Part shown: piece by piece, positions 23,236 through 33,969 of the stretch
Numbering within the stretch: position 1 is the first letter of the stretch
Layout of the letters: every line of letters begins with the position of its first letter
NCBI RefSeq assembly: GCF_016086655.4
Contig: NC_052131.2
Span: forward strand, 6,369,940-6,433,939
Origin: Lepeophtheirus salmonis
Taxonomy: Eukaryota; Arthropoda; Copepoda; Siphonostomatoida; Caligidae
Direction: 5' to 3'
Length of the DNA stretch: 64,000 nucleotides
Made by a program: the position numbers and the translations under genes
The notes under the pieces: generated by a model
What the model was told of the DNA's origin: nothing
Database searches by the model: none
What the model saw: the letters and a program-made list of their open reading frames with translations, nothing else

Positions 23236-24507
23236 TTAAATTTTTAAATACATTCTTGCAAATTTTACACTTTTTGGGATGATACCTTTTCTAAGTGGAG
23301 TATCCATCTTTTCTAAATAATGTATAGAACCATTCTTTGAAGCTCTTAATCGACAAGATACATAGTATATAGTAGTACTTTGCACAAATGTATTTTTTAT
23401 TGCTGAAAACATACCAATAAGTTCTTTCGCGCCCATTTTTTGGCACCTTGCCTACGTAATTTCTTCCTTCAATCTTTCAGAAAAGTTATCAATGTCTAAT
23501 TCAAAATACTTTTTATATTGCCTCTCTAAAACAACTATTGTGGAAGAAATGAATCATCTTTCATCATTTCATTGAAGGAATAATTAATTTAATTCTTTGA
23601 AGTTTACGAAAGGTGCTCTCCATAACTAATGGTTCTCCAAAGAAATCATTATTGGATTTAAAAACCGATGTGTAATAAACTCTTTTAATCGTTCGACAAC
23701 TTCTTTAACTATTTGAATCGCATCAAGATAGTTCAATTGGTTATCATATGATTTGTAAAATTTCTTCATCCATTTCCCGGTCGGAAGTTTGCCCAGCACA
23801 GCTAGAACATGAAGTTAGGTTAAACAAGTAGGGTTATTAAAACCTTTATAAATGGAATGTTCCAATCTTTCGGACTTTGCCTTATTTTTTTATTCTAAAA
23901 TTTCTAAGTCTGTGTTTTTCTTTTGGAGTGAAGAAAGTGAGACAAATATTTCATTGAATGTTTTAAGGGTACTTTGGGAAAGAGAACCTTGGGGTTCATT
24001 TAACTTGGAGGTATTTTGAGTTGTTTTGGAGGCACTTTGAGAAAGAGAATTTTGAGGGTCATTTAAGTTTGAAGTATACTGAGAAGGATTTATAGGCTCA
24101 AAAGCGTTAGGCGACCAAAGGAACTGTTACTTACATTCGTCTGAGAATCTTGCCATCATATTTTTATCCGAAAGTTTCTTTATTTTTTTATATATCCCTA
24201 AGACAATCCGTTTGATAGCAAAGTAAAACAAAAAATCTTTTGACATTCCATATCTTGCTTCGCATATTTCCTTCAACTTTCGTAAAGATTTCATTACATT
24301 ATAGTTTCCGGATGTTACATAGACATCCAGGATGTGTCCATTTCTAAGATCCTGACTTGCCTCTGAAAATGAGTTAATATGCTGACAAATAAACGTTTTA
24401 GCGTTTTCAGTCTTTTCTAAAAGCACTTTCAGGGATTTTCCTCTTCTTAGAAGGATACATCGTCCAATTATATCAAATGCTTTGTAATAAATGAAAAAAA
24501 AAATCAA
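23236..24507 (-). pseudogene. unrecognised reverse-strand coding remnant with an internal peptide repeat
   Basis: A single reverse frame runs from 24507 to 23626 with only three stops. It reads KAFDIIGRCILLRRGKSLKV, SLRKLKEICEARYGMSKDFL and KKIKKLSDKNMMARFSDECK, then TAA, then QFLWSPNAFEPINPS. It carries a two-unit peptide repeat (TSNLNDPQNSLSQSASKTTQ and TSKLNEPQGSLSQSTLKTFN) and later LGKLPTGKWMKKFYKSYDNQ and DAIQIVKEVVERLKEFI. After a frame change it continues VLERQYKKYFELDIDNF, MGAKELIGMFSAIKNTF and CRLRASKNGSIHYLEKM, ending RMYLKI at 23236. A strong 3' splice site (T-run then ACAAAG) lies at about 24480, so the first coding exon may begin there. About 420 codons of constrained sequence suggest an old gene or transposon ORF. 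I cannot name the family. Confidence 0.5.
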
Positions 24508-24509
24508 AT

Positions 24510-25530
24510 TTATTCAACTTAAATAATTATGACCCTAGTTTGCAGACAACTTGAGGGTCAATAATTAGTATAAAGTATGCTGAAATTTGAGCGGATAATC
24601 GATAAACCTCTACTACTTACGTAGAATGTATTCAAACAACCTATAAGTTAACTGGAGAGACTTGGGAGTCGAAACATAAAATCTATCCGTGACAAGAATT
24701 TGAAGGCACTACTTTAAATGACGAAACAATATAGTTATATATTACGGAATATAATGTAGACTGTGTAAGCAATTCTAGAAGCATCAGGTACATCCCAATT
24801 AATCTTGAGGATGTAGATCCAAGCGATGGATATTTGGGAAGGTCAATGAATCTTCAATTAGCCATGATGTTGCGAGTAATGTGGAAGTGATGGAAAAGCC
24901 TTTCCTCCAGTCTAGTAAATGTCAATATATATATTTGACTCACAATGTTTTAACAGTTATCAATGGGGTTAGAAATTGGATATGGGATCATAATGTGAAT
25001 CCAAGCTTCAAATCTATGTTCACTTAATCCTACTTATAAAAAAATAGAGTCAAGGGATTTGGGTCAAATGAAATTTGACCTCATTCATAAAAACTTGGGC
25101 TTGTTTACATCACTATGAAAACTTGACTACGTTCATACGAAAATATTGATTCTCCAGAAATTTAATTTTACTCCTCAAAATCAGTTTAAACTCAAAACTA
25201 CAAAGAATAGTTAGCAAAAATAATTGATTTTTTTAATAATTTGTAGTACATTTGTAGTTACAATTGAAATGTAATTTTTTTTTTGATTTTTGGGAAAAAG
25301 GCGGTGTTGCAATAGTTTTTTAAATGACTCAACATTGAAACAGTTTTTTTATCTTGCAATTATGACTTGTAGCTATCAGCTCCTTGTATTAATTTTGTTA
25401 AAATATAGGAATTGAATTACCAAGTGGACCATTAAAATCTGAATATTTTGAATTTTAAACTTAAACGAGATATAATTTATTAATTAAAAATAGAGTTTGA
25501 AAATAATTAATAATGTAAATAGATGTGTGT
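24510..25530. other. mostly non-coding stretch
   Basis: A short + strand coding-like patch near 24790-24895 (NLEDVDPSDGYLGRSMN) may be part of something larger, but no splice frame or homologue is recognised. Confidence 0.3.
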
Positions 25531-25534
25531 CAGA

Positions 25535-26395
25535 CCTATCTTAATCATTAAAGTAGCCACCCATGGTGGTAATGACGGCTTCCAGGGGGTGGAAGGCCTG
25601 GTACACACTGCATATATATTCCTCTGTCATGGTGTCCTAGTAATGTATGATAGTGGCTTTGAAGGCCTTGGTGCTTGGATGATGTAGTGTTCTACGAACA
25701 CCGCGAACAGACGGAAGTAACGGACCGGAGTAAAGCCAATAAGAAGACCTTTTGATTGTGGGAACAATCAGACACAAAATATATATTCTATAAGGGATTA
25801 CACTTAAAAAGGATGTACATAGACATAACTATTAAAATATATCAACTCGTAAAACAAAAGGTACATTACTATCTATGTCAAACAAATCCCTACGTCATGA
25901 GCTAAAAGTATATAAAAGACAATACATAACAGATGAAGATCACTGCAGGCCTTCTCCTCGACATGCACCCAAAAGGTGTAGTCAAAATTATTGGCATCAG
26001 AGCTGTAGGGGCTCAAAAGAGAGTTAAAAACAACCCACGAGCCTAATTTAAAAGAGCCTTGCAACGGAGGAAATGGGTTTCTTTCATTCTTGGTGTCAAA
26101 AGTGGCCTCTCTACCGTCACGAATATCTTTCCACCCACTTTTTGATAGCTCTCTGGACATTCTGGTGTAAAACACAGTTATCCCTTGAAAGTGAGCACAC
26201 TTTGGACTTGAGAGTTTTGGCTTGGATGTTTTCTTTAACTCCTCCGGGTCAAGTTTGGCCTTTTCGAAAGAGCCTTTCTTTCTCTCCAATGTTTTGGACT
26301 TACAAAACGTCGTAAACAGTTGGCTTGGAGACGCCTAACTACTGGTAATGTGTTAATGGAAATTTGTCGATCACGTTCAAGTGTCATTTTCTCGA
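25535..26395 (-). pseudogene. Tc1/mariner (maT-like) transposase, interrupted by a solo LTR
   Basis: Reverse translation from about 26390 gives decayed head sequence (MTLERDRQISINTLPVVRRL, FVSPKHWREKE). It is followed by SPKCAHFQGITVFYTRMSRE, WKDIRDGREATFDTKNERN, PYSSDANNFDYTFWVHVEEK and AC. After a 249-bp insertion the tail resumes as HPSTKAFKATIIHY, DTMTEEYICSVYQAF and EAVITTMGGYF. The SPDANPLDY-like block carries the region of the last catalytic Asp in this superfamily. Stops and frameshifts make it inactive. The + strand 80-codon frame at 26073 is antisense to it. Confidence 0.8.
25683..25931. mobile_element. solo LTR of an LTR retrotransposon
   Basis: The 249-bp segment starts TGTAGTGTTC and ends ACATAACA (TG...CA). 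It is flanked by the direct repeat GATGA at 25678-25682 and 25932-25936, and it interrupts an otherwise collinear transposase reading frame (HPSTKAF... before, ...HVEEKAC after). It holds no protein or internal retroviral sequence, so recombination between two LTRs probably removed the interior. Orientation and superfamily (Gypsy, Copia or BEL) cannot be told from this alone. Confidence 0.75.
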
Positions 26396-26399
26396 CTTA

Positions 26400-27010
26400 T
26401 ACATAAGCTAGTAAGCTCAGATATTTTTTTTTGTAACTAATTGCTTACGTTTTAATTTTCCGAAATATAAATTAATTTCAATCACTCAACCTTCATTAAT
26501 GATTGAATTAGTAAGTGTTCAGATATTTCAATGGACCATCTGGTGGTAATTACCTACTCCCTTGGATTTATCTAATGAAAAGAAGAAACGATAAAAAATA
26601 TTTGGTTAACGACATTCCAAAACAAATATTGAGATAAGTAGGATAATTGGAGACAAATAAATATCCTATCCTTGGAAATTTACTAATTTATTCAGTTGTT
26701 ACCTATACTATGTTTATAAGAATGTACAACAATTTAATCGGATATTTAAAACATCTATTCGGGTCTGATAAATAATAAAACTCGAGATTTAGTATGACGG
26801 TACCTCACTAACACAAATATATACACTATCTTTTGTCATCCACTCTCGATGTTTATGTTAATGGTTTGAATCCAAATGAGCTCTTGTTAAAGCAAAGTCA
26901 TCATAGAACCTACTTTAGAGGTAATGGATAGTCCTAAGTTATGGATTTTATGGTTTATTCACCAAAAATCTAATGGAGTGTTTCAGTCATCTTAGATATT
27001 TCAAATTTAA
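26400..27010. other. non-coding AT-rich stretch
   Basis: Nothing supportable was seen. Confidence 0.4.
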
Positions 27011-27026
27011 ATATGTTTTTTTAATA

Positions 27027-27152
27027 GAATGAAAAAGTTAAATGAGGTACTTGATTTTCTCTTGGAGATGCTTTCAAGAGGCCCATCCTCTCTTCCTTTT
27101 GATGTAATCCTAACAGAAATTCTTCATCAACGAAATGATGGAAAGAGGTAAG
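27027..27152 (+). other. exon-like segment flanked by splice sites
   Basis: A TTTTTTTAATAG acceptor precedes a frame MKKLNEVLDFLLEMLSRGPS, then SLPFDVILTEILHQRNDGKR, which meets an AGAG|GTAAGC donor. Composition is coding-like, but no family or partner exon is recognised. It lies just beyond a degenerate copy of BTB-gene sequence on the other strand. Confidence 0.3.
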
Positions 27153-27279
27153 CGAATGGAGTAGACAACAAATCCAAGGATCTTTGTCAAGTGTCCCTTC
27201 TTATTTTCTGACTATGATGACGTCCAGTAGAGAACAAATTTATAGACATCAATCTCATCCATATAACCATACAAAAAAA

Positions 27280-27400
27280 AGGTCTTTGAGGATGTGGGCT
27301 TTTATGTCATAAAGAGAGTCAGAAAAGAGACTTATAGATTGATTGAAAAAAATATCATAATTCACCCATGGAAACAAATGATTGACACCATGTTATTGTT
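27280..27400 (-). repeat. degenerate second copy of the BTB pseudogene's 3' part
   Basis: GAGAGTCAGAAAAGAGACTTAT and GATTGATTGAAAAAAATATC, with TGGAAACAAAT beyond, align with CAGAGTCAGAAGAGAGTCTTGT, GGTTGATAAAAGAGGGAAAAAT and ATGAAACAAAT at 27655-27740, in the same orientation. The copy carries several stops and is more decayed than the other. Confidence 0.6.
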
Positions 27401-27613
27401 TTTTTTTTTTAAGATTAATAACGTGTACCAACCAATCAAAAGGTCAAACGGATACAAAACACTGAGAATAATGATTAATAAATAACAATATATTTTATCA
27501 TTCGGTCACAAAAAAAAAAGAAGATATTTATGTTATATTCTACATACAACTTAAATACATTCAAAGGAGTTTAAGCAACATTGAAAATAAAGAGTTATTT
27601 CAATTATGTTTCA

Positions 27614-28101
27614 TTAAAAGAAGTTCTTGAGTCTTTGGTGGTCTTTTATTCCAAGGACAGAGTCAGAAGAGAGTCTTGTATATTTCGGTTGATAAAAGAG
27701 GGAAAAATAGTCTTTCCAATCCTCCATGAAACAAATAAACTTTTCCTTGAGATGAATAAATCATATTTATCGGCACAATAGAGAAAAGAACACATGTTTT
27801 CAAGACTCAACCTAGCCTCATCTATGTATATCCATCTCAGCATATCCTTGAATAAAGAGGGTATCACATCCGGAAACACAATCTCAAGATATTTGTTTTC
27901 TTTCCTTGACTCTTCAGAGTCTCCATTGAACATCCTTTCAAATATAGAACTGGCAGATGCTAGAATACATTTCTGGGCAGAAATCTTCAGAGGAAGTTCC
28001 TCCAATTTCCCTCCTACCAAGAATGTGACGTTTTAAAATTGATTTGATTCAAATATCCCTCTTATCCGACTTGAACCTGTTGATGATTCTATTGTTTCCA
28101 T
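27614..28101 (-). pseudogene. BTB/POZ domain protein pseudogene (BTBD1/2/3/6-like)
   Basis: From the reverse ATG at 28101 the frame reads METIESSTGSSRIRGIFESN, then QF and an in-frame TAA at 28035, then NVTFLVGGKLEELPLKISAQ. It continues with the BTB core KCILASASSIFERMFNGDSE, LEIVFPDVIPSLFKDMLRWI and LENMCSFLYCADKYD. This matches the order of a BTB domain (the D-V-x-F-x-V-G start, then HKxxLAxxSxxFxxMF, then the final A/CxKY) in proteins that act as Cullin-3 adaptors. After KYD a one-base deletion shifts the frame; the next frame gives IHLKEKFICFMEDW, the start of a BACK-like region, ending at a stop at 27614. It has no introns and both a nonsense codon and a frameshift, so a retrocopy or a dead gene is likely. 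Confidence 0.75.
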
Positions 28102-28109
28102 TTTTGTTT

Positions 28110-28700
28110 TGATGAATTGAAACATTATCAAGATGTGAATGTACGGCATCCTTTCTGTTCACTTTATATAAGCACAAATTGTTGGGAAATTATCTCATCG
28201 CTAAGACATGCTATGTTTGCTTAATAAATCGAAGTTTTCCCGGCGCTTTGCTTCCTTCCATACTATGATAGTGTTTGACAATAAGTTCATAGTTTTTACA
28301 TTGATTTTTGTCTAAATACTAATATTGATCAATATAGAAAATATTTTAATTTATCCCACTTTATTAATCAATCAGGCCCTTGAGGACGTAATGGGGATGC
28401 AGTCAAAATGTGTTAAAAGGCTATAACCTTTTTTTCAAATTTGTAGAAAAGAAATAGCTTTTTGTCTATTATTTTTTGTAGGTGATACAATTTTAAAAAG
28501 AACAATTTTCTATTTTTTTATTTTTTTTGCTTCACTTTGTCTTTTTTTTGTCAAATTTGGCATTTACCGGGAAGAAAACAAAAAAAAACCCAGTTACAGT
28601 CCTGTATGAGTCCATTAGACTCAGGCGGTATTATACTAGAACAAAGGAAATATTCAGTATTACTCACCCTTTCTCATTGCAAACATTGCTTCATTAATAT
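28110..28700. other. non-coding AT-rich stretch
   Basis: Nothing supportable was seen. Confidence 0.4.
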
Positions 28701-28702
28701 AT

Positions 28703-29390
28703 TAAGTTGGGGAAAAGTTATTTCGTATATCTCACGTATTTTAAACTAAGTATATCTTGTTCATTATTGATCACACCGGATCATACAATAAGGCGTGAGT
28801 CTATCCTACAAACGCTTTATGAACAGCATTGCGCTTGCTGGTTCAGTCATGAATGGTAGTGTGTCAAGTTTAGAGGTATCAAACGAACAAACTAGTTTAC
28901 ATTTTTACTTCCTTAAAGGGAAAAGTGCTTGGAAAGCGAGCAAGAAAATTTTGCAATAAATACAGGGCCAATACTTTTTCCCTCCGTGTTACACAACTGT
29001 GCCTTGATTTTTTTTTTTAAATAAAAAAAAATGACAACAATTTGACTTTTTACTGTGAACTACTCGACCGTTTGAAGCTGTCGATCGAACAGAAGCGGCT
29101 ATCATTGGTGAAAAGGGGATGAATCATGTTTGATCAAGACAACGCTAGACCGTACAAATCTTTTTTGAGGTGACAGAAGCTCCCGGGCTCCCGGAGCTCC
29201 GAAGGAAAGTTCTTATGCATCCACTCTATAGTCCAGACCTGGAACCAAGTGGCTGGCCAACGCGCTTGGATTAAAAATGTGGCCTCAATCATAGATGCCT
29301 ATGAAAAAATGTTAAAGTCTAGGATGACAATAATACTCTTTTGTTTTTATTTAATTATGAAAATTAAACTATGCTCCCTTTTTTAACCAA
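28703..29390 (+). pseudogene. internally deleted mariner element
   Basis: The left terminal repeat TAAGTTGGGGAAAAGTTATT (then TCGTAT) is typical of mariner. A head fragment EVSNEQTSLHFYFLKGKSAW, KASKKIL follows near 28877. The middle is lost and the text resumes with RPFEAVDRTEAAIIGEKG, then MFDQDNARPYKSF, which contains the catalytic-Asp block of DD34D mariners, then LMHPLYSPDLEPS-like and DAYEKMLKSRMT. Several frame changes are needed. No clear right terminal repeat was found. Confidence 0.7.
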
Positions 29391-29394
29391 AACC

Positions 29395-29845
29395 TTTGGC
29401 TTCTTTTCTGCTTTATTTATAACATGTTAATAGTTATTTAAGTGTCATGAATATATTCTTTCTTCTCTTGTCTTGAATAATGAATAAAATGAATAAAGGG
29501 TTATTATTCTAACAAAAATTTGTTTGTTGAATATACCGTTCCCCAGGATGCTCGAATTAAATAGTGCTGACATCACGTGAAAATACCCCTTTCTCCATCC
29601 AATTAAAGACGCCCCTTCAGTCAATTTATCTATAAATGATACCTTTTAGGTAAGTGCCTACATGGTATTAGCATCATCAAATACAAAATGGATATAAAAT
29701 GAAATTAGGTCAGGGATAATTGTCTATAAAAATTTACGTCATACTTCTCTGAGAGGATCTCTTATTAAAATAGGGAGGATTTGATCTTCCTTCCTAAACA
29801 AAATATTAATTCGAAAGTAGCTTTTCTTTTTCAACAGCAGGCTCT
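29395..29845. other. non-coding AT-rich stretch
   Basis: Nothing supportable was seen. Confidence 0.4.
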
Positions 29846-29850
29846 AAACT

Positions 29851-30147
29851 CTAGAACAGAGCTTGAAGTATATAAATCAAACAAAAAGGGTGTGTAGGTA
29901 TGTGTTTTAGAGCCTGGGTGAGAGGGATGTTTGACCTCCTTCTTTTTCTAAAAGGGGTTAGTTCTTTGCTTCCGAAGGAAACAACATGATTTATTGTCAC
30001 GGATTGTGAGGTGAATCTATTTAAAATAATAAGTAATAATTCACTTTCTAGAACTTGAGGGAGGTGAAGGGGCTCATAACAGAGTTTACATTTGATGATT
30101 GAAAAGTAGTCATTATCATCCAACTCACGGATCAACTCCCAAATAAG
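29851..30147 (-). CDS. unrecognised reverse-strand open frame with coding-like composition
   Basis: The frame reads WELIRELDDNDYFSIIKCKL, CYEPLHLPQVLESELLLII and NRFTSQSVTINHVVSF, then a basic RKRRRSNIPLTQALKHI. Codon and residue balance looks more coding than the surrounding AT-rich chance frames, and there is a CxxC. No family is recognised and no splice partner was found. It may be a single exon, or old transposon sequence next to the MITE at 30154. Confidence 0.3.
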   Translation of the reverse strand, partial: LIWELIRELDDNDYFSIIKCKLCYEPLHLPQVLESELLLIILNRFTSQSVTINHVVSFGSKELTPFRKRRRSNIPLTQALKHIPTHPFCLIYILQALF

Positions 30148-30153
30148 TTAATT

Positions 30154-30296
30154 CAGGGGCGTCCGCAAGATTATATTTTTGAGGGGCTTGGTTTTTGGAA
30201 ACAAATTAAATTAACTTTCATATATAAATTCTTAGCAAAAAACAAAAATTCCTGAACTTTTTTTTTTTTGGGGGTACAGCCCCTCCATTTCCCCTG
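30154..30296. mobile_element. MITE-like repeat, best-preserved CAGGGGCGTCCGCA end
   Basis: It starts CAGGGGCGTCCGCAAGATTA and TATTTTTGAGGGGCTTGG. It ends with a T-run, GGGGGTACAGCCCCTCC and then CCCCTG, the inverted counterpart. At about 143 bp and without coding capacity it is a good reference copy for the family. Confidence 0.65.
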
Positions 30297-30299
30297 CAT

Positions 30300-30845
30300 T
30301 TCAAATAATTATGCATGCATACATATTACAATAGCAGAAGTAGTGGTACTTGGATTCGAGAATTGTGACTCCATTTGATCTCGAGTTCGTATTTTGAACT
30401 CTTGACTTTAAAATCAATATACATCGTGCGGCTGTTGTTTAACAATGAGCTTTGATCAAATGGGCAGAGAAAACTAGATTGTTGTTTCGGCAGGTAGTCA
30501 AATATGTTTGGTGTCTGTTAAAAAAACATTATTAAGTGTTTATTCACAATCATGGAAAAGCCCTAGTTGCAATCCCGCCGGACGAGACAATTTTGTAATC
30601 CTTTGGACTTTATATGGGGCCCACAGAAATATCAGGACTCTCAAGCAGAGCAAAAAATATTTATGGGACTTGGGCCTAGGACTTGATAACAAAGAATATA
30701 TGAAACGTACAATATATGGTATCTCACGTTAACTATATGCAGTAATATCTTGCTCAAATTACAAATAACATTCGATAATACTTGAATATACATACGAGTA
30801 GATAGTGATAAGAAGCTATTATTGTTGATGCAGTATGGTATTGTT
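30300..30845. other. non-coding stretch
   Basis: A 74-codon frame at 30508 has no recognisable motif and is treated as chance. Confidence 0.4.
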
Positions 30846-30855
30846 TTATTCTAGA

Positions 30856-30965
30856 CAAGGGGTCGGCAATCGTTTACACTTAAAGAACCATTTGGATAAG
30901 TTTACTACAGAAAAAAAGAAAACACTGAGAGCAGCAAATACTTTTTGACATCTAAAAAGAAGCTA
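30856..30965 (+). mobile_element. hAT terminal fragment (CAAGGGGTCGGCAA type)
   Basis: CAAGGGGTCGGCAATCG and then ACACTTAAAGAACCATTTGG are the usual left end of a Charlie-like hAT, preceded by ATTCTAGA. The other end is not seen; a mariner begins at 30968, so this is a truncated copy. Confidence 0.55.
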
Positions 30966-30967
30966 TC

Positions 30968-31440
30968 TACGAGGGTCGTTTGAAAAGTCCATGTACAGTC
31001 CAAGAGGTGGCACTACTACCCCATATTGAGGTTGTGTTTAGTTAGTAGCATCTTGTGGAAGAACACACACATACTTATAGCCAGATTGGTTTATTTCTTT
31101 CCGTTTGGCATTCGTTTGAATCGAGGAAGTGGAGTGATTTTAAAAAAATGGGCGAAAAATAATTTCGTGTGTTGATTAAACATTAGTTTATGGAAGTCAA
31201 AACACCCCAAGAGACTAAAAAGAAGCTTGATAAACATTATAGGAACTCTTCACCTTCCAATAGAATAGTTTATAAGTGGCTTCTAAATTTTCAGAGTGGC
31301 ACACTTAGGCATATGTGATGCTGAGCGTTCTGGAAGCCCTGTTGATGTTTCTACTCCAGAAATCATTGATAAAATACATGATATGGCGATGGACGACAGA
31401 AGAGTGAAAGTACGTGATATTACTTATGTTGTGTACCTGA
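30968..31440 (+). pseudogene. mariner 5' half (DD34D transposase head)
   Basis: Next to a TA, CGAGGGTCGTTTGAAAAGTC is a classic mariner end. The transposase head follows: FRVLIKH, FMEVKTPQETKKKLDKHYRN, SSPSNRIVYKWLLNFQSG, DAERSGSPVDVSTPEIIDKI, HDMAMDDRRVKVRDITYVV, with two stops and one frame change. The catalytic core is absent. The 3' limit is drawn where similarity fades. Confidence 0.75.
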
Positions 31441-31661
31441 AATAGTTTGATCCATTTCCATATAGCTGATGAGGATCATTCCTTGCGAATCCAAGACACT
31501 CGCCATAATCTTTCCGGGCCATTCCTATATCGATCTGGCTTCACCTTAATTTAAAAAAACAATAATTCACAAAACTTAAATGTTATTTTTTTACTGAACC
31601 CAATACCAGATCCGCAGCATGAGGATGAAAAAGCTGAGGATTACCGATCCCTGTTCTAAAC

Positions 31662-32403
31662 CAACTTTTTTCAAACTTTTTCAGTCATGGCAACTTTCAA
31701 AAATGCCTAGAATCTTAAGTCCCCCAAGTTTAAAGCATAATTAAAAATGACATTGCATGGCCTATATGCAAATGTATTGTTTATTTAGACAAGCCAGTAA
31801 TGAACAAGGCATAATACGAACTGAAAATAAAAATAGCTTTAAGTTTGTTCAAAACCATCCCTTAGTCTAACAATTTCATTCTGCATGTTTTTTTGTAAGA
31901 TACTGCATCTCCATTATTGATGAAGCCAATTTTGAGGTAATTGCCGTTGAATGCCCTCTTTTTAGTACCTACCCTTGCGATCTTGAATGCAAATTCGTAG
32001 CTGGTGAACGAAGGCTTGCAGATAGTAGGCTTAGTCTTCATTTCACAGTCAATCATGTCCAGTTCTCGTGGGCCTTCACTTTTTAGAAAAGGATCCATAA
32101 TGTTTTTGCTTGTTCCTTCCTCTTTGTGAAATCAAATGTATTTTTGCGTTTAAACGATTGATCAATATTCTGTGCACATCATTCATGCTGAAGCCAGTGG
32201 GCTATTGCCATGACGTTTTGTTGATAACGGATACTTGAGACAGATTTTTACAGTTAAATTTATGTATGTTAAATAAATTTAAAATTTTATGCTTTTATAT
32301 GGAAATTTTATTTGATGCCAGATTTACTTACTATTTTAAAACTACCCTGTGCCATGGTAGGGGGAACCCAAGTGTACTTCAGAATACACTTTGAGAAATG
32401 CTG
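31662..32403 (-). mobile_element. decayed hAT element with 8-bp target duplication
   Basis: TTCTAAAC at 31654-31661 and TTCTAGAC at 32404-32411 flank it (7 of 8 match, nnnTAnnn pattern). The ends CAACTTTTTTCAAACT and, on the other strand, CAGCATTTCTCAAAGT agree at 12 of 16 positions and resemble CAGTGTTTCTCAAACT hAT ends. A reverse frame at 31862-32098 (PSFTSYEFAFKIARVGTKKR, NGNYLKIGFINNGD) vaguely recalls the zinc-finger head of ZBED5/SCAND3-like hAT proteins. I infer it is the remnant transposase. Confidence 0.6.
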
Positions 32404-33456
32404 TTCTAGACAATTTTGCATGAGACAAAGACTTTAAGGGGTCGAGACCAACTTTAGTTATTTTGGTCTTGACAAAAAAACCTTCAAAAATTGATCTCAA
32501 GAATCGAATAACTGATTTTTGAATTACATATGCGACTTAAGTAGGGATGTTCAAAAATGCATTCCTTATACAAATCAAAACGAGCTACACGTTGTCCATT
32601 TTTTTTTAAATCCACCATCTTGCAATATGAGGTTTTAATATATATTTGTATTTTATGTTGTAGATTGATTACACAAGAGAAGTAGAGGCACGATAGATTT
32701 ATTTTTTCTGCGTGATTTACATTAGTCGTCAAAATATTATCTTCTTTATTTGATATAACTTATACTTACTCATTTGAAATTCAAGTATTGAGTTTACTTT
32801 GTGTCAGACCTCCTCCCCTGTATGTAAAACAATTCATCCAGGTTATGGAAAAAACAGATTATGCTCATAAAAGTTCCCATCAAATCGCAAGGAGAGAGAA
32901 ATGGTTTAAAGCATCAAAAAGGTAAGGGACAATCATAGTTATATTATATTTGAAATTTACTCATAAATCAAATAACTGTGAATGCATCTGTTAGATACGT
33001 ATCATACCGGACAAAATACACGTTTGGAACAACACTGACACTGTGTATTTCACAAAAACATGCGTGGTATTTCAGTTACATCTAAACATTAATAGGTGTG
33101 CACGTATTTTGATTCCTCCTCTTCCACTCTAACAATCTTGTGCTATGAATCCTATGACCTATCTGCTCATGTAATCATTATTTTAAGTATTATTGACTAA
33201 TAAATAAATATTTTGACATTTGACTTGGCATTTGTATGACCGATGTGATATATTTGATCATATAATTATACAAATCTGTGTGCCTGATGTCCCAAATTTG
33301 GGACATATCACCTAAATATCGGTTTATATTAAAATATTTTATTTTTATGTTAAATATGGGTTAGTTATACGGAATATACTTTATATACATACATATACAT
33401 TTGATTATGACCATTAATTCTTAAAGTTGAAGGGGGAGGGGTTGTATATTCTAGAG

Positions 33457-33667
33457 TAAGTATTCTCAATCTTCTGCTTAAAAAAAGACGTAGAACTGCA
33501 CAGAAACTGACTTCTTCTTTACTGTTTGCAAATTAAAATATATAAAAAAATAATTTAAGATATTTGAAAATATAATAGCTTAGTTACAAATAAAGATTTT
33601 TCACTAAAACCTTGGAGTGCCTCCAAGTACTCCAAGAGGTACGCGTATCTCCATTCGAGAAACACTG
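33457..33667. mobile_element. short hAT-like MITE
   Basis: The 211-bp segment ends, on the other strand, with CAGTGTTTCTCGAATGG, while the left end is AAGTATTCTCAATCTTC. TTCTAGAG at 33449-33456 and TTCTAGGA at 33668-33675 agree at 6 of 8 positions. CACTCCAAGG and AAGTACTCCAAGAGGTAC fit the known Charlie-like interior. It is non-coding. Confidence 0.5.
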
Positions 33668-33884
33668 TTCTAGGAAAGGGGTTGGATTGAGATCTTTTAT
33701 AAAACGCTATCAATGTAAATAAAAATCTAGGTAATTTTTGTTTTAATGAAAATGATTGAGTAACTTTTTTGCTAAAAAATTGTGTGGTACATAAAACATG
33801 GAAGAATTTATTCAAAAATTTGTTCTTACAAAAAAAAAAAAACAATACATTTTACAGTTTATTTATTTATTTTTGGAGGGGGGC

Positions 33885-33965
33885 GTGGAATATGGTTATT
33901 ATGAGATTCTGAAATTGGGTAAAGAAGCTGTAAAGGTTTCTTTAAACAATTTAAAGCATGATTAA
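33885..33965 (+). repeat. dispersed repeat (second copy at 61.47 kb)
   Basis: GGAATATGGTTATTATGAGA, TTCTGAAATTGGGTAAAG matches GGAATGGCATTAATGAGA, TTCTGAAATGGAGATAAA at 61477-61515. The family is unclassified. Confidence 0.5.
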
Positions 33966-33969
33966 TTAT

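Noticed and set aside
26073..26315. 80-codon forward frame
   Set aside because: Antisense to the maT-like transposase at 25535-26395.
27794..28036. 80-codon forward frame
   Set aside because: Antisense to the BTB core, whose motifs are clear on the reverse strand.
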